Source: Chloroflexota bacterium
GTDB taxonomy: Bacteria > Chloroflexota > Limnocylindria > Limnocylindrales > CSP1-4
Assembly: GCA_013696945.1 (NCBI GenBank)
Contig: JACCXQ010000056.1
Span: 1-9,800 of the forward strand
Length of the DNA stretch: 9,800 nucleotides
Direction of reading: 5' to 3'
Each line of letters begins with the position of its first letter. Position 1 is the first letter of the stretch. Below the pieces are notes generated by a model that was given only the letters and a program-made list of their open reading frames with translations, was not told the DNA's origin and did no database searches. Position numbers and translations under genes: made by a program. Shown here in pieces: positions 1 to 6,121 of this stretch.

Positions 1-1
1 G

Positions 2-1375
2 AGCGCGGCGCTCATCGTGGTCGTCGTCGCCGGGTCGTTCGCGTTCGCCGAGGTCGTGCTCATCAAGGCAGTCGGGCTCGGCGTCGCCATCGCGGTCGCC
101 CTCGACGCGACCGTGGTACGGGCACTCCTCGTCCCCTCGACGATGCGGCTCCTGGGGGAGTGGAACTGGTGGCTGCCGGACCGGCTCCGCCGCTGGGTCT
201 CGACTCGGCTCCCGGTCAACGAGGGCGCCGCACTCGGGGCGGCGCTGCTGGGGCTCGTGGCGGTCCTGCTGCTGGCGGGTTGCTCGCCATCCGGCCGGGT
301 GCTCGGCAACGACCCGCCGGTACCTGTCCCGCTGCCGGTGCGGACGCCGGGGGTGACCCGCGCTCCCGACCCACAGCCGGTGGTCCTGCCGCGAGACGAC
401 GCACCCCACGACCGCCTGACGGAGTGGTGGTACTACACCGGTCACCTGCGCTCGGACGACGATCGCCGTTTCGGCTTCGAGTTCGTCGTCTTCCGGGCCG
501 AGCGCGGCGCCTTCCCGGTCAGCTGGGCGTCCCACCTGGCGCTCACGGACGAGTCGGGCGGACGATTCCTGTATGACCAGCGGAGCGAGATCGGGCCGCG
601 GGTGGACCGGGAGGCCGGCTCGGGCTTCGACCTGGCGATCCACGGGGACGCGATCCCCGGCGTTGGTGATCCGGACGCGACGCCGTGGACCATGAGCGGA
701 GCTGGCGGCCGCGATGAGCTGGCCGCATCCGGCAATGCGAGCGACGGATCCGCATTCGGTCTGCGACTCTCGGTCGACTCCGGCACGGGGCCGGTCGCGC
801 TGCATGATTCCGATGGCTACGTCGACTTCGGGCCGGCTGGTGGCTCGTACTACTACTCGCGAACACGCATGGAGACGCAAGGGACGCTGACCCTCGACGG
901 GGAGGATCTCGCCGTGCAGGGAGAGGCTTGGTTCGACCACCAGTGGGGCGACTTCATCGCCGTGGGTGGCGGGGGCTGGGACTGGTTCGCCGTCAACCTC
1001 GACGACGGCACCGACCTGACCATCTCCCTGGTGCGCTCTGCGGACGGCTCGTTCCCGCTGGTCTACGGCACGCTCGTCGGTCCCGACGGGGCGGTCGAGC
1101 ACCTGCCTCGCGAACGGTTCACGGTGTCGGCGACGGACGAGTGGACGTCCGAGGCGACCGGGGCGACGTACCCGGCGGGTTGGCGCATCGACGTGCCGTC
1201 CGAGGGCCTCGTGATCGACCTTTCGCCGACCGTTCCCGAGCAGGAGCTCGACACCCGCTCGACCACGGGCGTCGTCTATTGGGAGGGCTCACAGCGCGTG
1301 ACCGCGACGCGCGACGGCGAGCCGCTCACAGGTGAGGCCTATGTGGAGCTGACCGGCTACGGTCCGCCGCCGTGA
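2..1375 (+). CDS. MMPL-type transporter C-terminus fused to a lipocalin-like CrtC/AttH domain (5' end outside the window)
   Basis: The frame is open from the first bases, so the gene is truncated on the left. Residues here are numbered from the GTG at 17. Residues 1-60 read as the last two membrane helices and tail of an MMPL (RND-superfamily) lipid exporter: LGVAIAVALDATVVRALLVP, then RLLGEWNWWLP. A basic stretch (56-65) and a hydrophobic segment (about 70-87) follow, ending in LLAGC with Cys89, which looks like a lipoprotein lipobox. A Pro-rich linker (95-125) leads to a CrtC/AttH (lipocalin-like) domain with EWWYYTGHL (136-144), FGFEFVVFR (152-160), AWFDHQWGD (304-312) and WDWF (321-324). 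No stop separates the halves. There is no ATG, GTG or TTG between Met43 and Val81, so a separate lipoprotein start is unlikely. Known of the families: MMPL proteins export lipids, and CrtC/AttH folds bind or hydrate hydrophobic molecules. Inference: a thirteenth helix places the lipocalin domain outside the cell. Substrate unknown. Confidence 0.85.
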   Translation, partial: SAALIVVVVAGSFAFAEVVLIKAVGLGVAIAVALDATVVRALLVPSTMRLLGEWNWWLPDRLRRWVSTRLPVNEGAALGAALLGLVAVLLLAGCSPSGRVLGNDPPVPVPLPVRTPGVTRAPDPQPVVLPRDDAPHDRLTEWWYYTGHLRSDDDRRFGFEFVVFRAERGAFPVSWASHLALTDESGGRFLYDQRSEIGPRVDREAGSGFDLAIHGDAIPGVGDPDATPWTMSGAGGRDELAASGNASDGSAFGLRLSVDSGTGPVALHDSDGYVDFGPAGGSYYYSRTRMETQGTLTLDGEDLAVQGEAWFDHQWGDFIAVGGGGWDWFAVNLDDGTDLTISLVRSADGSFPLVYGTLVGPDGAVEHLPRERFTVSATDEWTSEATGATYPAGWRIDVPSEGLVIDLSPTVPEQELDTRSTTGVVYWEGSQRVTATRDGEPLTGEAYVELTGYGPPP

Positions 1376-1376
1376 G

Positions 1377-2192
1377 TCAGCCGGCGATGAGCTCTCCACC
1401 GTCGATGCCGATGACGTTGCCGGTGATCCAGTGCGTGCCTTCTCGTGACAGCGCCGTGATGGCCTGCGCGACATCCTCGACGGTCGTCATGCGACCAGAC
1501 GGGTTCTTCGTCTCCGCGTGGCGGATGAGCGCTTCCCGCTCGGGGATCTGCATCAGAGCGGCGGTCATCGTCACGCCCGCGCGGACGGCGTTCACGGTCA
1601 CCCCGGTCCCCAGCTTGGCGAACTCCATCGCGAGCTGCCGGCAGTGGGATTCGAGCGCGCACTTGGCTGCGCTGACGGCGCCGTAGGAGGCGATCACCCG
1701 GGTCGAGCCTTCGCTGGTCAGTGCGTAGACCTTGGTGCCCTCCGCGAACATGCCCGCTCGCCACGCGTCCTGCGCCCAATAGACGAGGCTGTGGGCCATG
1801 ACGTCGAGCGTCATCTCCATGTTCTTGCGAGCGATGGCCTGGGGTGCGTCAAGAGCCAGGAACGGCTTCAGCGTCCCGAAGGCCAGGGAATGGAGCATCA
1901 CGCGCACGTAGGGCGACTCGCCGGCCGCGCGGCGCTCGGCGAAGATCTCGCCAAGCTCGGCGATGACGCGGGCACGTTGCTCGTCGTCGGCGGCGTTGAT
2001 GTTGAAGAACCGAGCCTGTCGCCCGTGGGCCTCGATGCGCGACCGGATCCCGTCGACGTGCTGCTGCCCCTGCCGCCGGTCGAGATGCACGCCACACACG
2101 TCGTAGCCGTCCGCTGCGAGCGCGAGTGCCGTCGCCTCCCCGAACCCGCTGCTCGCGCCGAGGATCAGTGCCCACGGCTGGCGGTGATGCAT
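1377..2192 (-). CDS. FabL-like enoyl-[ACP] reductase / SDR-family oxidoreductase
   Basis: A 271-residue Rossmann-fold short-chain dehydrogenase/reductase, probably cytoplasmic and NAD(P)H-dependent. The dinucleotide loop GASSGFG is at residues 12-18. The catalytic pair is Tyr170 and Lys177 in SYGAVSAAK. This Y-x6-K spacing is the enoyl-ACP reductase pattern, not the classical Y-x3-K. The C-terminal NPSGRMTTVEDVAQAI and the closing GNVIGIDGG resemble Bacillus FabL (from memory). It could therefore reduce the trans-2-enoyl thioester in fatty-acid elongation, or be a relative acting on another enoyl thioester. The ATG at 2192 is chosen because GAGGAG lies 6 nt upstream; an in-frame ATG at 2222 would add ten residues but has no ribosome site. 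It lies 46 nt downstream of the CoA-transferase on the same strand, probably in one operon. Its stop is 1 nt from the stop of the convergent MMPL-lipocalin gene. Fold and class are confident; the exact substrate is not. Confidence 0.85.
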   Translation of the reverse strand: MHHRQPWALILGASSGFGEATALALAADGYDVCGVHLDRRQGQQHVDGIRSRIEAHGRQARFFNINAADDEQRARVIAELGEIFAERRAAGESPYVRVMLHSLAFGTLKPFLALDAPQAIARKNMEMTLDVMAHSLVYWAQDAWRAGMFAEGTKVYALTSEGSTRVIASYGAVSAAKCALESHCRQLAMEFAKLGTGVTVNAVRAGVTMTAALMQIPEREALIRHAETKNPSGRMTTVEDVAQAITALSREGTHWITGNVIGIDGGELIAG

Positions 2193-2198
2193 CGTCGT

Positions 2199-2204
2199 CT
2201 CCTC
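2199..2204 (-). promoter_or_regulatory. Shine-Dalgarno sequence of the FabL-like gene
   Basis: On the minus strand GAGGAG is followed by 6 nt (ACGACG) and then ATG at 2192. It is the clearest ribosome site in the window and decides the start. It fits a gene read from the middle of a polycistronic message, unlike the genes that appear leaderless. Confidence 0.75.
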
Positions 2205-2238
2205 AGTCACGTGAGCTCCCATGATGACGGCGCGACCA

Positions 2239-3477
2239 TCAGACGACGCCGTCCCGGCGGAGCACCACGATCTCTTCCCCGCTGTAGCCCAGCTCCGAGA
2301 GCACCTCGTCGGTGTGCTCGCCGAGGAGTGGCGGAGGTCGTCGGATCGAGCCTGGCGTCGCGGACAGCTTGAACGGGATGCCGGTCAGTCGGAGTGGCCC
2401 GATGGTGGGATGGTCGACCGTCTCGACCATGTCACGCGCGATGACCTGCGGATCGTCGAGCACATCCGCGATATCGCGGACCGCCCCGCATGGCACTTCC
2501 GCGGCGCTGAGAGCACCGAGCCACGCCGCCGAGCCGCGCTCCAGCATCCGGGGCGCGAGGATCATCTGGAGGGCCTCGCGCGACTGCACCCGTGCGCCGT
2601 TCGAGGCGAACCGCGGATCGGCGGCCAGATCAGGCAAGGCGATGGCATCGCAGAAGAGCGCCCACTGCCGCTCCGACCCGACCGCCACCGCGATCTGCCC
2701 GTCAGCGGTCGCGAACGTCTCGTACGGTGTGATGTTCGGGTGCCGGTTGCCCATCCGTCCCGGCACGACCCCCCCGACCAGGTGGTTCGCAGCCTGGTTG
2801 ATGAGCGACGCCACGGTCGATTCGAGCAGGCTGACGTCGACCCGCTGTCCGCGACCTGTGCGCTCAGCCTCCCGCAACGCCGCGAGGACGGCGACAGACC
2901 CGAGCATCCCCGTCGTGAGGTCGGTGATCGCGACGCCGACCTTCGTCGGTTCGCCTCCCGCGTCGTCGGGTTGGCCGGTGATCGACATCAGCCCGGAGAC
3001 GGCCTGGATGATGAAGTCGAAACCGGGCCGCTCCGCGTCCGGCCCGGAGCGACCGTAACCCGTGATCGAGAGCCGTACCAACCGCGGATTGAGCCGCCCC
3101 AGAACGTCGTCGGTGAAGCCGAGTCGCTCGAAACCTCCCGTTCGGAAGTTCTCCACGAGGATGTCGCTGCGCTCGAGCAGCCGCTCGACGATGCGGCGGC
3201 CCGCTTCGCTTCGCAGGTCGACGCGGATGCCGCGCTTGTTGCGGTTGATCGAGAGGTAGTAACCCGACTCGCCCGGGTAGCCGCTCTCCGGCTCGGGGGC
3301 TCCCGCGTACGGCGGCCCGTAACGCCGGGTCGGATCGCCGGCCGGTGGCTCGACCTTGATCACGTCCGCGCCGAGGTCGGCGAGAAGCATCGTGCAGTAC
3401 GGCCCGGCCAGGATGGTCGAGACGTCGCAGACGCGGACGCCCGCGAGAGGACCAGGGCCGGTTCCGGGCTCTGCCAC
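2239..3477 (-). CDS. CaiB/BaiF (family III) CoA-transferase
   Basis: A 412-residue protein of the usual family length (about 400). Family III enzymes move CoA between acyl-CoA and a carboxylic acid through an aspartyl-CoA anhydride; examples act on formate/oxalate, carnitine and aromatic acids. Visible signatures: GVRVCDVSTILAGPYCTMLL (13-32) and DLGADVIKVEPP (34-45) at the N-terminus, then NRNKRGIRVDLRS (78-90), LVENF (107-111), and DFIIQAVSGLMSITGQP (154-170). Asp186 in GVAITDLTTG is the likely catalytic nucleophile, with GRGQRVDVSLLES (208-220) following. Late conserved pieces include PCGAVRDIADVLDDPQV (329-345) and LLGEHTDEVL (384-393). The start is a GTG at 3477; an ATG two bases upstream is out of frame. 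There is no Shine-Dalgarno, but TAGCAT lies 7 nt upstream of the GTG. It is divergent from the sulfotransferase genes and upstream of the FabL-like reductase. The substrate cannot be told from sequence. Confidence 0.92.
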   Translation of the reverse strand: MAEPGTGPGPLAGVRVCDVSTILAGPYCTMLLADLGADVIKVEPPAGDPTRRYGPPYAGAPEPESGYPGESGYYLSINRNKRGIRVDLRSEAGRRIVERLLERSDILVENFRTGGFERLGFTDDVLGRLNPRLVRLSITGYGRSGPDAERPGFDFIIQAVSGLMSITGQPDDAGGEPTKVGVAITDLTTGMLGSVAVLAALREAERTGRGQRVDVSLLESTVASLINQAANHLVGGVVPGRMGNRHPNITPYETFATADGQIAVAVGSERQWALFCDAIALPDLAADPRFASNGARVQSREALQMILAPRMLERGSAAWLGALSAAEVPCGAVRDIADVLDDPQVIARDMVETVDHPTIGPLRLTGIPFKLSATPGSIRRPPPLLGEHTDEVLSELGYSGEEIVVLRRDGVV

Positions 3478-3484
3478 ATCGCCG

Positions 3485-3514
3485 ATGCTAGTCGGCGGGG
3501 GGCTCCCGTATCAT
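3485..3514 (-). promoter_or_regulatory. Predicted leaderless promoter of the CoA-transferase gene
   Basis: On the minus strand TAGCAT (3490-3485) lies exactly 7 nt before the GTG start. It would place the transcription start at or near the start codon. Upstream, with an 18-nt spacer, is ATGATA (3514-3509), a four-of-six match to TTGACA. That hexamer is the reverse complement of the TATCAT box proposed for the opposite gene. Confidence 0.5.
3509..3514 (+). promoter_or_regulatory. Predicted leaderless -10 box (TATCAT) of the sulfotransferase pair
   Basis: TATCAT is one mismatch from TATAAT and lies 7 nt before the ATG at 3522. No Shine-Dalgarno is visible between them, and no convincing -35 is seen. 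The spacing matches boxes before four other genes in the window. Confidence 0.5.
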
Positions 3515-3521
3515 CCGGCCG

Positions 3522-4331
3522 ATGCGCAAGGTCGTCGCCGGCACCGGTCGACTCGTGCGCAGCTGGCGCGGTGCGCCGTCTCCGCCGCTGCCGGAGGCTC
3601 CTGCTGGTTGGGTTTCGGGGCCTCCCGACTTCGTCGGCGTCGGCACGGCGCGCTCCGGGACCACCTGGTGGGATGAGCTGATCCATGCCCATCCACTCGT
3701 CGACCGCGCCCCCGGGATCCCCAAGGAGGTGCACTTCTTCGACCGCTTCTGGGACGGGTCCTTCCGCGACGCCGACATCGACGGTTACCACGCTTACTTC
3801 GCGCGCCGCCCAGGGCACATCGCCGGGGAGTGGACTCCCGGTTACATGGTCGACTTCTGGGTGCCGGCGCTGCTCCGTCGGGCGGCGCCCAAGGCTCGGC
3901 TGCTCGTCCTGCTACGGGACCCGATCGAGCGCTTCCGGTCCGGTCTCACGCTCACGGAGAACCGGCTGACGCTCCAGTGGACACCGCGAGCGGCCGCGAA
4001 TGGCGGCTTCCAGCGCGGGTGCTACGCCGATCAGCTCGAGCGTCTCTGGGCGACCTTCCCGCGTGAGCAGGTGCTGGTCCTCCAGTACGAGCGCTGCGTG
4101 GCCGACACGGCGACGGAGCTACGGAGGACCTTCACGTTCCTCGGCCTGGACCCTTCGGCGGTCGACGAGATCGACGTGGATCGGCGCGTCAACGAGACGC
4201 GGGTCGAGAAGGTGCCGCTGTCGGCTGATCAGATCCGGACGCTGGCACGAGCCTACGGCCCGGAGAACCAACGCCTTGCCACGCTGCTGCCGGACCTCGA
4301 CCTCTCGCATTGGGGAGCCGGCGCAACGTGA
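3522..4331 (+). CDS. Sulfotransferase, heparan-sulfate-sulfotransferase-like (first of a tandem pair)
   Basis: A 269-residue soluble protein predicted to move a sulfuryl group from PAPS to an unknown acceptor. The 5'-phosphosulfate loop is VGVGTARSGTTWW (38-50). IPKEVHFFD (66-74) resembles the catalytic-Glu region of NDST/3-O-sulfotransferase families. GEWTPGYM (102-109) matches their EKTPAYF-like element. The 3'-phosphate motif is VLLRDPIERFRSG (129-141), and VLVLQYERC (184-192) with FLGLD (206-210) closes the fold. The loop has Arg44 where many sulfotransferases have the catalytic Lys; Arg is also common in the bacterial PRSGTT type, so this need not mean inactivity. ATG at 3522 is chosen for the TATCAT box 7 nt upstream. 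The stop overlaps the next gene by 4 nt (GTGA), so the two are co-translated paralogues. Acceptor could be a glycan, glycolipid or small molecule. No signal peptide is seen, so it acts in the cytoplasm. Confidence 0.88.
   Translation: MRKVVAGTGRLVRSWRGAPSPPLPEAPAGWVSGPPDFVGVGTARSGTTWWDELIHAHPLVDRAPGIPKEVHFFDRFWDGSFRDADIDGYHAYFARRPGHIAGEWTPGYMVDFWVPALLRRAAPKARLLVLLRDPIERFRSGLTLTENRLTLQWTPRAAANGGFQRGCYADQLERLWATFPREQVLVLQYERCVADTATELRRTFTFLGLDPSAVDEIDVDRRVNETRVEKVPLSADQIRTLARAYGPENQRLATLLPDLDLSHWGAGAT
4312..4317 (+). promoter_or_regulatory. Ribosome-binding site for the second sulfotransferase
   Basis: GGGGAG lies inside the 3' end of the first sulfotransferase, 10 nt before GTG at 4328. With the GTGA stop/start overlap, it supports starting the second gene at 4328 by translational coupling. 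Confidence 0.5.
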
Positions 4332-5197
4332 CCGCTGGACGGCGACCCGTACCGGTGTCGGTCCGCGCCCGCCAGCGAGTGGTACGAGTGCTGCGTGATG
4401 TGCGCAAGTGGCGCGGGCACCGCCCGCCCGGCCCGGGCTCGCCCCCGGCCGTGCCGTCAGGGTGGATCGCCGCACCGCCCGACTTCGTCGGCGTCGGTGC
4501 CCAGAAGGCAGGCACCTCGTGGTGGAGCGCCCTCATCCAAGAGCACCCGGATGTCCACTTGGCGGGGAACCAGCCCAAGGAGCTCCACTTCTTCGACGAG
4601 TACTGGGAGCGGCCCTTCACCGCCGCAGACGCCGACCGCTACGCCCGCTTTTTCCTGCGCCCGGAGAGCGGCGGGCTTGCCGGGGAGTGGACCCCCGGCT
4701 ACATGGTCGACTTCTGGACGCCCGACCTGATCCGCCGCGCCGCGCCGGACGCGCGGATCCTTGTGCTCCTCCGTGACCCGCTCGAGCGATACCGCTCCAG
4801 CCTCGCGCACACGGACGACCTGTCGCGGGCGTCGCTCGGGCGCCAGGATGCGATGGGCGCCTACCAGCGTGGGCTCTACTCCCAGCAGCTGCGCCGGGTC
4901 TTCGCGGCGTTCCCAAGGGAGAAGGTGCTGGTCCTCCAGTACGAGCGCTGCCGCGACGATCCGCACGGGGAGCTGGCGCGGACGTTCCGGTTCCTCGGAT
5001 TGGATGAGGTCGCGCTCGATACCGCGCGGTTCGAGCGCCCGGTCAACCCGACGACCGCGACGAAGGTCGACCTGACACCAGAGCTCCGGCGCTCGCTGGC
5101 CGAGGCATACGCTCCCGACCTGGCGGCGCTGCCCGACCTCGTCCCGGATCTGGACCTCGATCGGTGGCCGACGGTGCGGGAGCTCGCCGCGCGTTAG
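4328..5197 (+). CDS. Sulfotransferase, heparan-sulfate-sulfotransferase-like (second of a tandem pair)
   Basis: A 289-residue paralogue of the gene just upstream, with the same motifs in order: VGVGAQKAGTSWW (55-67 region) with the usual Lys60 in the PAPS loop, PKELHFFD (83-90), GEWTPGYMVDFW (119-130), VLLRDPLERYRSS (146-158), KVLVLQYERC (199-208) and FRFLGLD (220-226). It differs mainly in a longer basic N-terminus (about 20 extra residues, rich in Arg) and in the loop after the 3'-phosphate motif, so acceptor choice may differ. The GTG at 4328 is chosen because it overlaps the previous stop as GTGA and has GGGGAG upstream; an in-frame TTG at 4310 would add six residues and is less likely. 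The paralogues share near-identical DNA patches, for example around the VLVLQYERC codons. The TAG stop is the first half of the TAGCAT box proposed for the next gene. The acceptor is unknown. Confidence 0.88.
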   Translation: MTAGRRPVPVSVRARQRVVRVLRDVRKWRGHRPPGPGSPPAVPSGWIAAPPDFVGVGAQKAGTSWWSALIQEHPDVHLAGNQPKELHFFDEYWERPFTAADADRYARFFLRPESGGLAGEWTPGYMVDFWTPDLIRRAAPDARILVLLRDPLERYRSSLAHTDDLSRASLGRQDAMGAYQRGLYSQQLRRVFAAFPREKVLVLQYERCRDDPHGELARTFRFLGLDEVALDTARFERPVNPTTATKVDLTPELRRSLAEAYAPDLAALPDLVPDLDLDRWPTVRELAAR

Positions 5198-5200
5198 CAT
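5195..5200 (+). promoter_or_regulatory. Predicted leaderless -10 box (TAGCAT) of the Mca-like gene
   Basis: TAGCAT lies exactly 7 nt before the ATG at 5208, and its first three bases are the stop codon of the sulfotransferase gene. There is no Shine-Dalgarno in the 10-nt gap. No clear -35 is seen. Confidence 0.45.
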
Positions 5201-5207
5201 CGGGCCC

Positions 5208-6116
5208 ATGCCCGACCGACACTCCGTCATGACGGTGCACGCCCATCCCGACGACGAGACGATCTCGACGGGCGGGACGATGGCCCGCTACGCCGCGGAG
5301 GGCCACCGGGTGATCTGCGTCACGTGCACCGGCGGCGAGCATGGCGAGATCGTCGTCCCGGAGCTCGATACGCCGGAGAACCACGCGCGGCTCGCCGAGA
5401 TCCGGCGCGAGGAGCTGGCACGGGCGCTCGCGCAGCTCGGCCCGATCGAGCACCACTGGTTGGGCTACGTGGACTCCGGGATGATGGGCACGCCCGAGAA
5501 CGACGGCGCCGGCAGCTTCTGGCAGGCCGACCTTGACGAAGCGGCTGGGCGGTTGGTACGACTGCTGCGCGAACTGCGGCCCGAGGTGGTCGTGTCGTAC
5601 AACGACTTCGGCGGCTATGGCCACCCCGACCACATCCGCGCCGCGCTGACGGCCAAGCTCGCATTCGAGCGGGCGGGCGATCCCGAGGCCTACCCGGAGC
5701 AGCTCAGCGACGATGGGTTGCGACCATGGCAGCCGCTCAAGCTCTACGAGACCGTGCTCGACTTCGGCCGCCGACAGGGGTTCGCGGACCTCCTGCGCGA
5801 GCGAGGCATCGAGACGTGGTGGGCGCCGCCTGAGGACGAGACCGACGAGCAGCGCGAGGAGCGAGAGTCGCATCTCCGGCAGATGGCCGGAGCCCAGGGA
5901 CCCATCACGACGCGCGTCCCGGTCGCCGACCACATCGACCAGAAGCTGGCAGCGATGCGCGAGCACGTGACCCAGCTCAGCGCAGACGGCTTCTTCCTCG
6001 CGCTGTCCGCCGATGACTGGCGGACGATCCAGCCGACGGAGGACTTCACGCTGAGGGTCTCGACGGTCGGCGTACGGCTCCCGGAAGACGACCTGTTCGC
6101 GGGCGTCCCGCCCTGA
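5208..6116 (+). CDS. PIG-L-family zinc deacetylase/amidase, mycothiol S-conjugate amidase (Mca)-like
   Basis: A 302-residue LmbE/PIG-L protein. The zinc motif AHPDDE is at residues 12-17, giving His13 and Asp16 as ligands and Asp15 as probable general base. GHPDH (138-142) supplies the third ligand, His142. TGGEHGEI (41-48), EIRREEL (64-70) and the whole C-terminal part (ITTRVPV, 233-239; AMREHVTQL, 249-257; LFAGVPP at the end) resemble mycobacterial Mca as I recall it. Mca cleaves the glucosaminyl-inositol from mycothiol S-conjugates to release mercapturates; the sister enzyme MshB makes the mycothiol precursor. A role in thiol detoxification or deacetylation of a related GlcN-inositol or bacillithiol-type compound is inferred, since no thiol-synthesis gene is in view. 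The ATG at 5208 fits the TAGCAT box; an ATG at 5229 would keep the zinc motif but cut seven residues. The stop is 2 nt from that of the convergent CapA gene. Confidence 0.87.
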   Translation: MPDRHSVMTVHAHPDDETISTGGTMARYAAEGHRVICVTCTGGEHGEIVVPELDTPENHARLAEIRREELARALAQLGPIEHHWLGYVDSGMMGTPENDGAGSFWQADLDEAAGRLVRLLRELRPEVVVSYNDFGGYGHPDHIRAALTAKLAFERAGDPEAYPEQLSDDGLRPWQPLKLYETVLDFGRRQGFADLLRERGIETWWAPPEDETDEQREERESHLRQMAGAQGPITTRVPVADHIDQKLAAMREHVTQLSADGFFLALSADDWRTIQPTEDFTLRVSTVGVRLPEDDLFAGVPP

Positions 6117-6121
6117 GCTCA
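6114..6121. other. Palindrome of two convergent stop codons
   Basis: TGAGCTCA is a perfect 8-bp palindrome made of the TGA of the Mca-like gene and the TGA of CapA paralogue 1 read on the other strand. The two genes are 2 nt apart, with no room for a terminator hairpin between them. Confidence 0.8.

Noticed and set aside
257..1375. Separate lipoprotein gene starting inside the MMPL-lipocalin frame
   Set aside because: The only GTG near the lipobox (257) leaves about eight residues before Cys89, too short for a signal peptide, and the next start upstream (ATG 143) lies in the MMPL tail.
2193..2222. ATG at 2222 as the start of the FabL-like gene
   Set aside because: No ribosome site precedes it; the GAGGAG that fits ATG at 2192 would then be coding.
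2221..3681. Long plus-strand open frame (486 codons) opposite the CoA-transferase
   Set aside because: It is antisense to a well-supported enzyme, has Arg/Asp/Pro-rich low-complexity translation and no recognisable motif. High GC keeps antisense frames open.
4310..4330. TTG at 4310 as the start of the second sulfotransferase
   Set aside because: TTG lies ahead of the GGGGAG site, whereas GTG at 4328 overlaps the previous stop and has that site upstream.
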